64,000 nucleotides of DNA from Ignavibacteria bacterium (GCA_025612375.1 JAAXKN010000018.1:1-64000), one strand, 5' to 3'; shown: positions 8,082-18,104, counted from the first letter of the stretch. Made by a program: numbers and translations. Notes: generated by a model from the letters alone, not told the origin.

Positions 8082-10457
8082 ATGCTGAAACATTACCTTA
8101 TTATTGCCGCAAGGAACTTAAAGAAAAGGTGGTCTTATTCTTTTATAAGCGTACTGGGCCTTTCAATGGCGCTTACAGCTTTTACTTTCATTATGCTATG
8201 GGTGGAAAATGAAAACAGTTACGACGCATTCAATGAAAAGGCGGACAGGATATACAGGATACACAGCTATGTAAAGCAGGATCCGTCGGATATGGAGATG
8301 GCAATGACGGCTCCTGCCGCAGCTGCGGCACTAAAAAACGTTACCGGTGTAGAAAACGCCGTGAGGCTGAACGGGCCGGGGAAAAATGTTGTTGTTAAAT
8401 ACGGGAACAATCTTTTCAATGAAGATGATTTTTACAGTGCAGACGCATCAGTATTTCAGGTTTTCACTTTACCCCTTGTAAACGGGAACCCGAATGAGGC
8501 TCTAGTAAAGCCTTATTCAATTGTCTTATCCGAATCGATGGCGGCTAAGTATTTCGGAAACTCGAGTCCAATGGGCAAGGTACTGAACATAAAACTTTAC
8601 GGAGCGGAGAACAACTTTACTGTTACAGGTGTAATGAAAGACATGCCGGGGAATTCACATTTTCACGCAAACTTCCTCGCCTCATTTTCAACTATAGAAG
8701 CAAAAAACCCCGGTTACAGCTCTGAATGGGGAGGCGTTCAGGTATATACTTACGTGCTTTTATCGCCCAAAGCACGGGTTAGTGACTTTTATGCCAGGAT
8801 ATCCAGGCTTATAAAGGAATCTGTGCCAAAATCAAATGGCTCATGGACACTTAAGGCCATAAAGCTCAGGGATATTCACCTGAAATCGCATTACATTTTT
8901 GATATTGAGGCGAACGGGAGCATAACAAGCATTTATATTTTCACATCTGTAGGGTTCCTGCTGCTCTTTGTGGCACTGATTAACTTTATTTCTCTTTCAA
9001 ATGCAAGATATACTGAAAGGACCGGAGAAATTGGAATCAGAAAGACTCTTGGAGCCGGACGCAAGGATATTATTTTACAGTTTATGCTTGAAAATACAAT
9101 ACTGCTTTTGACCGCACTGCTGCTGTCTTTTGTTCTGGTGGGACTTTTGCAGCCATCTTTTAACATTCTTACAGGGAAGCTTATCGCCTTAAGCCTCAGC
9201 AATCTTTTTCCGGCCATGCTGACAGGCTTACTTAGTTCGCTGTTTTCAATAGCTTACCCTGCATTTTTTCTTTCATCATTTCTGCCGGCGCAGATTTTTG
9301 GAAAGGCAAAACTGCCGGGCAAAGGCGGAAACGGAATAAGAAAAGGTCTTTTGGTTCTGCAGTTTACAATTACAATTGCGCTTATTATATGCTCACTGAT
9401 AATAAACGAGCAGTTCCGTTTTATTCTAAACAAGGACCTGGGGATCAATATTGATAAGACCATTATTATTCCCTTAAGGCACGATTACCTGACTAATAAA
9501 TACAGTCTTTTAAGGGACGAGTTCATAAAGCTTAAGGGAATTAAGGACGTTACAGCTTCATCAACAAATCCCGTGCACATGAAATTCATGTCTTCACTTG
9601 AACTTCAGGATAAGAGTATTATGGATATTAATTTCATGGGAATAGATTACAATTTCATCAGGACCATGGGGCTGCGTCTAACCTCCGGGCGCGACTTCTC
9701 GGAAAAATACTCCTCAGACACCGTGAGCTCAATTATTGTAAACGAAACGGCCGCAAGGAAGCTGAAGGCCATGAATCTGTTCAGCAAGGAATTTACTTCT
9801 TATTTTGATGCTCCTGCAAGACGCCAGGGACTGCGTATAATAGGCGTTGTAAATGATTTCAATTACTGGCCTCTTTATTCACCCGTTGAACCTCTGGTAT
9901 TATACGTAAGCAGGAGTTACAGGAACAACATGGAAATTAAGATTTCCTCTGAGGACATCCAGGGGACAATCGGCCGCATTAAAAACAAATGGGAAAAGTT
10001 AGCCCCGGGGTATCCTTTTGACTTCAGCTTCCCGCAGGAAACCCTGCAGAAGGAGTATGAGGCAGATAAAAGGATGAAAGACATTTTTGACGTGTTTTCA
10101 TTTCTTTCGATATTCATTGCGTGCATGGGACTTTTTGCATTGGCCTCATTCGGGGCGGAAAAAAGGACAAAAGAGATCGGGATCCGGAAAGTGCTGGGCT
10201 CCACAGTCTTACAGATAATTATTCTCTTATCAAAAGATTTTATGAAGATGATAGCCATTTCATCTGTTCTGGCAATTCCTCCGGCGTACTACTTTATGCA
10301 GAAGTGGTTAGAGCAGTTCTCATTCAGGATTCATTTCCCCTTCTGGATCATACCTGTTTCCATGTTTCTGGTATTTGCAGTAACATTTCTTATTGTAAGC
10401 TTCCATGCCTTTAAGGCGGCAACGGCTAACCCGGCAAATGACCTGAGGTATGAATAA
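8082..10457 (+). CDS. MacB/FtsX-type ABC transporter permease
   Basis: A permease of about 791 residues from the ATG at 8082 (MLKHYLIIAARNLKKR). This opening is typical of the family; an upstream ATG at 8025 would add an atypical hydrophobic leader. The order is one N-terminal membrane helix, a large periplasmic MacB-PCD domain, an FtsX core of three helices with the motif RTGEIGIRKTLG, then a second half with another periplasmic domain and a second FtsX core with RTKEIGIRKVLG. This is the duplicated layout common in Bacteroidetes-group proteins. Such permeases need a separate MacB-like ATPase and move lipoproteins, peptides or drugs. No ATPase gene is adjacent, so the partner must be elsewhere. 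Confidence 0.85.
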   Translation: MLKHYLIIAARNLKKRWSYSFISVLGLSMALTAFTFIMLWVENENSYDAFNEKADRIYRIHSYVKQDPSDMEMAMTAPAAAAALKNVTGVENAVRLNGPGKNVVVKYGNNLFNEDDFYSADASVFQVFTLPLVNGNPNEALVKPYSIVLSESMAAKYFGNSSPMGKVLNIKLYGAENNFTVTGVMKDMPGNSHFHANFLASFSTIEAKNPGYSSEWGGVQVYTYVLLSPKARVSDFYARISRLIKESVPKSNGSWTLKAIKLRDIHLKSHYIFDIEANGSITSIYIFTSVGFLLLFVALINFISLSNARYTERTGEIGIRKTLGAGRKDIILQFMLENTILLLTALLLSFVLVGLLQPSFNILTGKLIALSLSNLFPAMLTGLLSSLFSIAYPAFFLSSFLPAQIFGKAKLPGKGGNGIRKGLLVLQFTITIALIICSLIINEQFRFILNKDLGINIDKTIIIPLRHDYLTNKYSLLRDEFIKLKGIKDVTASSTNPVHMKFMSSLELQDKSIMDINFMGIDYNFIRTMGLRLTSGRDFSEKYSSDTVSSIIVNETAARKLKAMNLFSKEFTSYFDAPARRQGLRIIGVVNDFNYWPLYSPVEPLVLYVSRSYRNNMEIKISSEDIQGTIGRIKNKWEKLAPGYPFDFSFPQETLQKEYEADKRMKDIFDVFSFLSIFIACMGLFALASFGAEKRTKEIGIRKVLGSTVLQIIILLSKDFMKMIAISSVLAIPPAYYFMQKWLEQFSFRIHFPFWIIPVSMFLVFAVTFLIVSFHAFKAATANPANDLRYE

Positions 10458-10495
10458 TAATGCCTTAATGGGAAAAGCAATTTTGATAAATGTTA

Positions 10496-10557
10496 GTAAG
10501 TTAAAATCTGTCAGCAAAAGTGTAGCGGGAAGTTTTTGCTGACAGATTAAAACTTAC
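10496..10557. repeat. Long imperfect inverted repeat between convergent genes
   Basis: Arms of 24 bases at 10496-10519 and 10534-10557 pair at 22 of 24 positions around a 14-base loop. Both arms contain CTGTCAGC or its complement. It lies 39 bases after the permease stop and far longer than the terminator stems seen elsewhere in the window. It could end the permease transcript, or be a small mobile or REP-like palindrome. No second copy was noticed in the window. Confidence 0.75.
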
Positions 10558-10682
10558 CACCCTTAGATTCCCCCATTTTATTTATGAAAAGTCCGGGGCC
10601 CAGATGTGCATTTTTGCGCAGGGAGCTTAAATGCTGGAATATGAAACCAGGTTAATTAAGGTCCGGATGCGGGATTAAGCAT

Positions 10683-10718
10683 AAAAAAACCGCCTTTTTG
10701 ATGAAAAAGAGGCGGTTT
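10683..10718 (-). terminator. Rho-independent terminator of rpoD
   Basis: Arms AAACCGCC (10687-10694) and GGCGGTTT (10711-10718). On the minus strand the hairpin is followed by a run of T. It lies 30 bases beyond the sigma factor stop. Confidence 0.85.
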
Positions 10719-10747
10719 CAATGAATATTATGTAAAAGCAAAAACTT

Positions 10748-11608
10748 TTAGCCTAAATAGACCATAAGGTTTTTGCTGCGGGAAGCGTGTCTGAGTCTGC
10801 GGAGTGCTTTTTCCTTGATCTGGCGGACTCTTTCTCTTGTCAGGTTCAGTTTTTCGCCGAGTTCTTCCAAAGTAAGCGAGTTTTCGGTATCCAGGCCGAA
10901 GTAGTACCTGATTACTATAGCCTCTCTTTCAGTAAGAGTGGAAAGTGCGCTTTCAATTTCGCTTTTGAGTGATTCGCTCATTAAGCTGGTATCTGGTGCA
11001 GCCTCCTGTTCGTTAGGGATAACATCGAGGAGATTGTTGCTGTTGTCTTCACCCTGAGAAAAAGGAGCATCCATAGAGACGTGGCGTCCTGCGATTTCGA
11101 GGGCATAAGTAACCTCACTGACGTCCATATCCAGCTCTTTAGCCAGTTCATCTGCGCTAGGCTGGCGTTCGTATTCCTGTTCGAGTGAGTTGTATGCTTT
11201 ACCAATTTTATTAAGAACGCCTACTCTGTTAAGGGGCAAGCGGACGATACGTGAATGTTCGCCAATAGCCTGAAGGATTGACTGGCGGATCCACCATACA
11301 GCATAAGAGATAAACTTGAAGCCTTTAGTTTCATCAAATCTCTTTGCAGCTTTGATGAGGCCCAAGTTTCCTTCATTTATGAGATCTCCAAGGGAGAGGC
11401 CCTGGTTCTGGTATTGTTTTGCCACGCTGACAACGAACCTTAAGTTGGCTTTAGTTAAAGTTTCAAGAGCGGCCTGATCTCCATTCCTGATCCTCCGGGC
11501 TAACTCAATTTCCTGATCTGCGGTTAAAAGCTCTACCTTGCCAATTTCCTGTAAATACTTATCGAGAGACTGACTTTCCCTGTTAGTAAATTGCTTTGTT
11601 ATTTTCAA
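10748..11608 (-). CDS. rpoD: RNA polymerase primary sigma factor, short RpoD/SigA type
   Basis: A 286-residue sigma-70 factor lacking region 1.1, the usual form of the housekeeping sigma factor in Bacteroidetes-Chlorobi. Visible parts are region 1.2 ([20 protein letters not shown]), region 2 with the -10 recognition and melting segment [20 protein letters not shown] (about residues 95-114), region 3, and region 4 with the helix-turn-helix [20 protein letters not shown]. The start is TTG at 11608: the TAA stop two codons upstream in the same frame leaves no ATG, and AGGAG lies about 10 bases upstream. Many relatives begin MRQLKIT; here the Leu codon of that sequence has become the start. The gene is monocistronic with its own terminator. 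Confidence 0.93.
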   Translation of the reverse strand: MKITKQFTNRESQSLDKYLQEIGKVELLTADQEIELARRIRNGDQAALETLTKANLRFVVSVAKQYQNQGLSLGDLINEGNLGLIKAAKRFDETKGFKFISYAVWWIRQSILQAIGEHSRIVRLPLNRVGVLNKIGKAYNSLEQEYERQPSADELAKELDMDVSEVTYALEIAGRHVSMDAPFSQGEDNSNNLLDVIPNEQEAAPDTSLMSESLKSEIESALSTLTEREAIVIRYYFGLDTENSLTLEELGEKLNLTRERVRQIKEKALRRLRHASRSKNLMVYLG

Positions 11609-12164
11609 TAGACCTTAACTCCTGATATTATTACCATTCTAAAAACAATAAATCTGCAAAATCCAAAATAATCAAAACCGATAAATAACACTTTTCCCAG
11701 TAAAAATCAAGATTTTCAGCAATAAAACAACATTTTAACGGCTTTGTTCCCAACTTTATGAGATTTATTTGATATTAATAATACAATTTTACATTCTAAT
11801 TAGTTTCCTTAAGCAATGGTAAAAAAGGACATCCGGAAGATTTGCCATTAATTTTACCTTTTTTTGCCTGATATTATTGCAAATCAATTTTAAGGGACTT
11901 TAGTTCCTGGAATTTTGTAAGTAACACTGAATTCATATTTGATTAATTACGGATGGAAATCAAGGATTTAATATTTATCTCACCTTAGTTAGTTTATGAT
12001 CGCACATAAAATGAAAAACTTAAGCTATCTGCTTTTTTAAGTCTCAGCATAATATCAGGATGCAGCACAATCACGAAGGTTTTTAAGACAGGAAGCCCCC
12101 GTGAATAGCCAAATAGCCATTTCAGAATAAATTTTCGGTGTTTTGTCAGGGCATGCCCCGGACC
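11609..12164. other. Intergenic region upstream of rpoD
   Basis: About 556 bases, AT-rich, with no convincing coding frame. It should contain the rpoD promoter and leader, but no promoter could be assigned with confidence. A 10-base perfect palindrome GGGCATGCCC lies at 12149-12158, just after the stop of the neighbouring unknown gene. Confidence 0.45.
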
Positions 12165-12890
12165 TCAGGCGGCAAGTTTTTTAGCCAGTATGCTTTTGGC
12201 AATCGGGAAAATCGTCTCATCGAACGGGAAATCGAGGTCGGTTTCGCACTTAAAGGCAGCCGGGTTAGGCATTTCGGGGTGGCGGCGTATGAGGTCCATT
12301 TTTAGTTCCGCAAAAGCCTGTGATGTAAGCCTGGAGATGCGAAGTGTTTCAATTAAGCTTGTTTTCATCACATTAAACGAAATATCTCCTGTTGGAAGAA
12401 AAGACATTTCGAAGCGGTAGACCTGCTCCTGGAGCTGTCTGTTATCGGGGACAAAAAAGTAGCCTTCGTTCCTGTAGATAGGGACAATTCCAACCTCTTC
12501 AATTCTGATATTCTGTTTTACGAATTCCAGGATTGCCCTGGCCTCAGTCAGTGTTTCCTCAATTTCCGGGTAAGCCCAGTTGATGAATTCGAACAAGCGT
12601 TCCACGTCGGCGTCTGAATAATCCTCATTGCTGTAGACTATCTTTTTATTTTTGAGGTCCAGCTTTTCGATTTTCTTCGGGAAAAGGCTTTGAAACCGGT
12701 TTTTCTTGCTTGATAACTCCTCCAGCAGGTTCATCAGTTCTATCAGGTCGGTTAAGACCGGGTAAATTTTATGCTGGCGCAGCTGGTCCTTGTACCTTTT
12801 AAGCACGCCCAGCACCTTGTACTGGCTTACCTCCAGGTCGTCAATTGCGGCAATAAAAGTATTTATTGAAAGCTTATCCATTCTAAACAT
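12165..12890 (-). CDS. Conserved-looking protein of unknown function
   Basis: I do not recognise this 241-residue protein. It is predicted soluble and cytoplasmic, with no signal peptide or membrane segment. The N-terminal half is charged and probably helical (DDLEVSQYKVLGVLKRYKDQL ..., then LIELMNLLEELSSKKNRF). The middle is acidic with many aromatics (YSNEDYSDADVERLFEFIN). The C-terminal half looks mixed alpha/beta. Codon use resembles its neighbours. The ATG at 12890 has an in-frame ATG three codons later (MDKLS) as an alternative start. It stands alone between rpoD and a secreted Ig-repeat protein. Confidence 0.7.
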   Translation of the reverse strand: MFRMDKLSINTFIAAIDDLEVSQYKVLGVLKRYKDQLRQHKIYPVLTDLIELMNLLEELSSKKNRFQSLFPKKIEKLDLKNKKIVYSNEDYSDADVERLFEFINWAYPEIEETLTEARAILEFVKQNIRIEEVGIVPIYRNEGYFFVPDNRQLQEQVYRFEMSFLPTGDISFNVMKTSLIETLRISRLTSQAFAELKMDLIRRHPEMPNPAAFKCETDLDFPFDETIFPIAKSILAKKLAA

Positions 12891-13039
12891 TCCTATAGTC
12901 TCCTGCTATAATAATAGACATATTATCGGATTTTTTCCAGAGGCAATTTAACATAAAGGCTCATAACAAGAAAGAGTCTTTTGAATGATTTTTAGAACTG
13001 CAGAAATCAATTAAAAGTTCTTTTTTCCAGGAGAGAATA

Positions 13040-13075
13040 AAAGAAAGACGGGCTGCCAGATAAGCAGCCCGTCTT
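13040..13075 (-). terminator. Rho-independent terminator of the Ig-repeat gene
   Basis: Perfect 12-bp stem AAGACGGGCTGC (13045-13056) / GCAGCCCGTCTT (13064-13075) with a 7-base loop. On the minus strand it is followed by a T-rich tail (TTTCTTTTATT). Confidence 0.92.
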
Positions 13076-13100
13076 GTATCTTAAAGGAATGTGCAGTCTG

Positions 13101-16100
13101 TTATTTTATCAGGAGCATTTTTTTTGTGGAGATCAGGTTTTTGCTGCTGTTAAGGGATTCAGCGGAAATGCGAAGTATGTAGATACCGGAGGCAAAAGAG
13201 CCGTGATCCTGAGAATTCCACACGGCCTGGTGCCTTCCGGCCGGGATTTCGCCATCAGCGATCAGGGATACTTCCTTACCCAGTATATCATAGACAGCAA
13301 TTCTAACCCTGCTATCCTCGGGCAAGTCGTACTGTATTGTAGTACTCGGGTTAAACGGGTTAGGATAATTCTGGAAAAGTGCATATTCTTTGGGGATAAC
13401 CTTCTCCCCTTCGACAGAAGAGAGCACTGCCGAGCCAAGCACTTTAATAGTTCCGCTGCCGTTATTCATATTCAGCCTCTGAGGAAGGGTTTTAGAGCCG
13501 TCCCAGTTATTTGAATAAAGGAGTTCCGAGTTTTCGCCAAGAAGAGTAATTGAGATGGCATTCATCTGCTTATCCGTACTTTCCTCATAGATCCCGATTG
13601 TAAGGCAGAGGTCCCGTCCCAGTGTAACCATGTTAAAAGGGTCAGTAATATCTATCAGTTCAGCCGAGGCGGTGAAACTTGCGGCTTTTCCGGGCATTTT
13701 GTCAATCGTATAAGCTGAGAGTGAATTTACGCTTGTGCTATTGACCTGGTAGATTTTGCCATTCTCGCCGCGGATAATTAAGCTTACCAATCCCGGGACA
13801 TTCTGGCAAGATTTATCGTACTTCATCGTGAAGCCGAAATCGGTTTTTGATCCCAGTTTAGCGCGGTACTTCCCTGCCGGCAAGTCAGGCACAACAAATC
13901 CGCCGCCGGAGATATGGTTATCTCCCGGAATTCCGATAGTGACAAGTGAAGGACTGCTTAGCCTGGTATAATTACCTCTAACCTTTGTATAGACGTCAAA
14001 TATTGTCCCGTTTACTTCCGCCTGGCTTAACGTCCTGCTGAACGGCTGTGTGGTTGAAGAGCCTATAGTATTGTCTGCCGGGTTAGTTAAGAAAACGGGA
14101 AGGTTTGTCGCCTGCACCTCCCAGTCATTATACAAAGCCCCCAAAGCAGCTTCCCTAAATTCGACCCTTGCATTTGAAATGTCCCCACGGCTGCAGTCAT
14201 TAGTATCTATTATGGCTGCAGACAAGGTAACAGCAGCGCTGCCGCAGGAAGGTGCCGAAAAGTATTGCGGGCCGGTATATTCAACCAGGGCGTTCTCGGC
14301 TTCAACCAGCAGGGATCCATAAGGAGCCTTATTGCATGAGCTGTTGAAATTCTCCTGGTCGGAGGGAGTAAATTCCGCAAGTATTTTATAAGTATCGGGA
14401 TCGAGGCCGCAGGCAAATTCAAAGCTGAAGCGGAGATGTCCATCACGAACTTCGGCCTGAGAAGCTGTGCCCAGAGTATTCATGGGCCCATTTTTCAGCT
14501 GGTATTTAAATTCCACGCGGCCGCCCGAACAATTAAGGTTTTCCTGTGCGGCTGAGGTTACAACGGCTGTAACTGTAACCAGGTCGGAATACTGCACCTC
14601 TGCATCCCCGACTGAAACCCAGGTGCATGCCTTGGTAATTTCGATATCTGCATAACTGCTGCACCCTTTATAAGGATCGGCTTCAACAAAAGTCGCGCAG
14701 AAGGCACCGGGATGGATGCCTGCACTAAGTCCCGTCAGATCGATGCAGTTTTTGACGGCCTTACCATCGGCACCGGTTATGGCAGCCCCAACGAACTGGC
14801 CATTTATACGAAATTCAATGGGTTTACCCGGCAGAGGAGCGTCATAGGCAGTAAGAGTAGCCTCAAGGTCGACTTTGCTGCCGTAGACAGCCGTAATTTT
14901 ATTAACAGTAATACAGGTTGCAGCCATGCTGACTTCCAAGCGGCCTTTTCCAGAAGCCGGGGCATAATTTCCGTCCAAAGGTGTAAAAGCTGCCTCTATG
15001 TAGTCGTCATACGTTCCAACAGGAATGCCTGCAATGGAGACTTCAGGCAAAGCTGCCAGGCCGTCGTCGCCCGTAACAGCGCTGCCTTTATCCGTACCAT
15101 TAAGCTTAAAATAGAGTGTTCTTCCGGAAAGAGGGGTATTAGATGAAGCGGCAGTAAGCCGGGCGCTAAGAGTAACTTTCCCGTCGTATGTTCCCGTTGC
15201 ATTAAGAACAACGACTGAAGAGGGAGCCTGCTGGACTATAAGGTCGCCCGAGGCGGAGCTGGGTGCATAGTTCTCGGCAGCAAATTCTGCCTTAATGGCC
15301 CCGGGATAGGATCCTGCATCGATACCGGCCAGGCTGAACTGAAGGGATGCTGTACCATCAGAAAGAGTTTGTGACGTTCCCACAGGGTTTCCGTTTACGC
15401 TAAAGGTGACCGTCCTGTTTTCAAGCGGGAGGCCCAGTGAAGAAAGAGCAGCCCTGAGGGTTACAGTGTCGCCGTAAATACCGGCTGCATTCTCCACTGC
15501 CAGGCTGGTCGGGCGTTCCCCGATCCTGAGAGTTGCCGTGGCTGTATTTGGAGAATAATTTCCTATTACCTGAAGGAAGGTTACTAAAATGGGGTAAGTT
15601 CCAACACTCATGCTGCCCAGGTCAATATCCATAACGGCAACGCCATCTGCGTCAGTTGCGGTCATGCCTTTAATCTCATCGTTGATCAGGACAGTAATCA
15701 CCTTATCCTTAAGCCCCTTACCCGTAAAAGATGATATAAGAGTTGACCTTACGGTTACGGTAGAGCCGAAAGGAGCAGTTATATTATCAACCCTAAGTTC
15801 TGTAGGGGCGTATGTGACAGTGAGGACTCCAATGCCTGAACTTTTCTTATAGCTCCCATCGCCTGCAAATTCGGCGTGTATGGCGTCCAGATGAATGCCA
15901 ACATTCAGATTATCCGGCAGGCGGACATCAGGAAGAGTAGCAACACCATCCTTATCGGTAACTGCGCTGCCTACAGTCCTGTCATCCAGTTTGAAGATGA
16001 TTGTCCTGCCGCTTACAGTTGCAGTCGGGGGGATTAGTTTTCTTAAGGTTGCAGACAGGGTAACCGTCCCGGTGTAGGCACCTGAGGCTGGAGAGACGAA

Positions 16101-16418
16101 GATCCAGGTATTGGCAGCAAAAAGAGCCATCTGGCTCCCCTCCCTGCCTATTGGGGCACCGGCCTCAGTAGAATCCTTAAGAGTTAAAGTATCCTCGGGA
16201 GAATTAGTGTTTGTAAAGAGAGTTCCAATGGAACTTTCATCCTGCAATGGGTCATTAGCTGCATTCATTCCGGCAGTCAATACCGTGTTGTCACCGGGAA
16301 GAGATCCGCGGGTAAAAGAGAAAACAGAACCATGGGCGCTTTCGGCATAAATAGTAACAGATAATAAATCAAGCAACATCGCTGCAATAATAACAAATCG
16401 TACCTTTGCTTTAATCAT
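13101..16418 (-). CDS. Large secreted Ig-like repeat protein with T9SS sorting domain
   Basis: A 1105-residue secreted protein. A signal peptide covers about residues 1-25 (hydrophobic, ending IYAES). From about residue 100 to 700 there are some six Ig-like repeats of 95-105 residues. Each has a phrase like YGxxVTLxATL, then a strand such as RTxxFxLNG, then a DGxA turn and GxY. Residues about 700-1010 are less regular and include several cysteines. The last 85 residues are a T9SS type A sorting domain opening QNYPNPFNPSTTIQYDLPE and ending KKMLLIK. It is expected to be exported through T9SS and anchored or released at the cell surface, probably in adhesion. A strong ribosome site (GGAGGG) precedes the ATG. 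Confidence 0.85.
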   Translation of the reverse strand: MIKAKVRFVIIAAMLLDLLSVTIYAESAHGSVFSFTRGSLPGDNTVLTAGMNAANDPLQDESSIGTLFTNTNSPEDTLTLKDSTEAGAPIGREGSQMALFAANTWIFVSPASGAYTGTVTLSATLRKLIPPTATVSGRTIIFKLDDRTVGSAVTDKDGVATLPDVRLPDNLNVGIHLDAIHAEFAGDGSYKKSSGIGVLTVTYAPTELRVDNITAPFGSTVTVRSTLISSFTGKGLKDKVITVLINDEIKGMTATDADGVAVMDIDLGSMSVGTYPILVTFLQVIGNYSPNTATATLRIGERPTSLAVENAAGIYGDTVTLRAALSSLGLPLENRTVTFSVNGNPVGTSQTLSDGTASLQFSLAGIDAGSYPGAIKAEFAAENYAPSSASGDLIVQQAPSSVVVLNATGTYDGKVTLSARLTAASSNTPLSGRTLYFKLNGTDKGSAVTGDDGLAALPEVSIAGIPVGTYDDYIEAAFTPLDGNYAPASGKGRLEVSMAATCITVNKITAVYGSKVDLEATLTAYDAPLPGKPIEFRINGQFVGAAITGADGKAVKNCIDLTGLSAGIHPGAFCATFVEADPYKGCSSYADIEITKACTWVSVGDAEVQYSDLVTVTAVVTSAAQENLNCSGGRVEFKYQLKNGPMNTLGTASQAEVRDGHLRFSFEFACGLDPDTYKILAEFTPSDQENFNSSCNKAPYGSLLVEAENALVEYTGPQYFSAPSCGSAAVTLSAAIIDTNDCSRGDISNARVEFREAALGALYNDWEVQATNLPVFLTNPADNTIGSSTTQPFSRTLSQAEVNGTIFDVYTKVRGNYTRLSSPSLVTIGIPGDNHISGGGFVVPDLPAGKYRAKLGSKTDFGFTMKYDKSCQNVPGLVSLIIRGENGKIYQVNSTSVNSLSAYTIDKMPGKAASFTASAELIDITDPFNMVTLGRDLCLTIGIYEESTDKQMNAISITLLGENSELLYSNNWDGSKTLPQRLNMNNGSGTIKVLGSAVLSSVEGEKVIPKEYALFQNYPNPFNPSTTIQYDLPEDSRVRIAVYDILGKEVSLIADGEIPAGRHQAVWNSQDHGSFASGIYILRISAESLNSSKNLISTKKMLLIK

Positions 16419-16744
16419 AATTGCCCTCCAAACATAAATGTATATTGTGAAAGAAAGCGTTTTTTCAAAGGGCTGAAAAATCTTTTTTAAGAAAGATTAA
16501 ATTTCAAAGAACATACACGTGACCAGTTTATTAAAAAGGCACAAAACAAGCCTGATTAACTTCAGCAGTTTCAGACTTTAGTCAGTGAATAATATGATTT
16601 ACTTAAAAACGGAGTTACAAACAAAGAAGATTTGACCCTTTAGAATTAAAGAAGAATTGCATTGACGTGCGTCACAAAAAATCATTTATATTATTTTAAG
16701 CTGCCAGCGATTTTTGCCGTTGTGTGATGAAAGCATGGTAAGCA
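16419..16744. other. Intergenic leader of the Ig-repeat gene
   Basis: About 325 bases with no coding frame on either strand. It is AT-rich upstream DNA of the Ig-repeat gene; no repeat or RNA gene was recognised in it. Confidence 0.4.
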
Positions 16745-16784
16745 AATAAAAAAGGCGCCGCGGGTAGAGCCCAGGGCGCCTTTT
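16745..16784 (-). terminator. Rho-independent terminator of the second T9SS cargo gene
   Basis: Arms AAAAGGCGCC (16750-16759) and GGCGCCTTTT (16775-16784). On the minus strand the hairpin is followed by TTTTTTATTT. It lies 11 bases beyond the stop codon. Confidence 0.9.
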
Positions 16785-16795
16785 AATTCATTTAA

Positions 16796-17911
16796 TCATT
16801 TGATGAGAGCCATTTTGCGGACGGCGCTGAAATTTCCAGCTTTCATGTGCAGGAAATAGATTCCGCCGGGCAGAAGACTCCCGTTAAAGCTGATTTTGTA
16901 GGAGCCCGGTTTTTCAGTTTTGCTTACAAGCCGGGAGATTTCCTTGCCCAGGGCGTCATAAACTTTTATATCCACAAAAGTCTCTTCAGGCAGTGAATAT
17001 TCCAGTATTGTTTCCGGGTTAAAAGGGTTTGGGTAGTTAGGGCTCAAAGAAAAATTATTTACTACAGGGACTTTTCCCTGTACGTCAGTAGCCCTGCTCT
17101 GCGTCCAGACAATTTCCCCTGTTCTCAATATTCCGCCGGGAGGAGGCGTAAGGTCCGGCGCAGCGATGTTTACCATATCACCATTTTTCCCCTGGAAAAC
17201 GTATTCCATAACCCTTCTTCTTGACTGCTGGCCGTACTGTGAGTTAAGGTAGCCGTCGATATCCCTTTTAATTCTTATAGCCTCCACGCTATAGCCGCCC
17301 GGCATCTTCATTACTCCGTAGGCATCAACCGTGGTATTAACCGTTGAGCTGCCGGTGCTATAAGTACTAATTCCGCCGGCCTTGCTCACGGTGCTGTCGG
17401 AATAATTCTGCGTCCAGGTTTGTCCATATGCAGCAGGCAGTTTCATCAGGATATAGGCAGGTTTGTTGTACGTAGTGCTGTTAACTTCAAGTCCCATTAC
17501 CTTTCCCCTGCCGCCGTTACCCAGTGTGCCAAGGTCATCCCCCAGAAGGTTATAGACCCAGACGTCGGGGAAAAAGTCTTCAGAATTACTATCCTCACCC
17601 AGAGAGGTAACATAAAACACGAGGTTAGAGTTGGGGAAATTGCTCAAGAAAGGAGTTGAAGCCGGGTTTTGGACAGTTAAAGTAGTACTGACTAAATTTG
17701 ATTCCAGGAATGAAAAGTCCCAGGAATTTCCTCCCCCGGTTTTACCGATGTTAACGTCCACGGTTTTAGTATACATGTAGCTGGTAATAACCTTACCCGT
17801 GGAGTAATACCTGGCGAGGTCATCCTTTGTAATTGTCACCTGTGAGTAGTTTGAGGAACAGGCGAAAACAACAGTCAGCAGAACAAGGCATAAAAGCAGG
17901 TTTCTTTTCAT
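16796..17911 (-). CDS. Secreted protein with T9SS type A sorting domain
   Basis: A 371-residue protein with an N-terminal secretion signal (MKRNLLLCLVLLTVVFACSS). The cysteine near residue 18 could also be lipidated. The body of about 270 residues is rich in Ser, Thr, Gly and Tyr and looks like a beta-structured extracellular domain; I do not recognise its family. The last 85 residues are a type IX sorting domain beginning SPNYPNPFNPETILEYSLPE and ending VRKMALIK. GAGGATG precedes the ATG. It lies next to another T9SS cargo gene, but each has its own terminator and no T9SS machinery gene is in the window. Confidence 0.8.
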   Translation of the reverse strand: MKRNLLLCLVLLTVVFACSSNYSQVTITKDDLARYYSTGKVITSYMYTKTVDVNIGKTGGGNSWDFSFLESNLVSTTLTVQNPASTPFLSNFPNSNLVFYVTSLGEDSNSEDFFPDVWVYNLLGDDLGTLGNGGRGKVMGLEVNSTTYNKPAYILMKLPAAYGQTWTQNYSDSTVSKAGGISTYSTGSSTVNTTVDAYGVMKMPGGYSVEAIRIKRDIDGYLNSQYGQQSRRRVMEYVFQGKNGDMVNIAAPDLTPPPGGILRTGEIVWTQSRATDVQGKVPVVNNFSLSPNYPNPFNPETILEYSLPEETFVDIKVYDALGKEISRLVSKTEKPGSYKISFNGSLLPGGIYFLHMKAGNFSAVRKMALIK

Positions 17912-18104
17912 AAAGCATCCTCACATATATTTATTATTACGAATCAGATCAAATCAAAAAGCATAAGGACGCAGCTCCGGGCCACATAAACAATGTGTAA
18001 TATTGTAATCACATAAAAAGGAATTGTCAAATTTAAATCAGGTTAATTTTAAATTCCCATTTTTAACTTTACTCTTCTCCCGGGCTGCTTTTGTGAGGGA
18101 TGCC

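Noticed and set aside
13074-13514. A plus-strand open frame of 146 residues over the C-terminus of the Ig-repeat gene
   Set aside because: It runs through the terminator and the T9SS domain coding sequence in the opposite direction, so it is a shadow.
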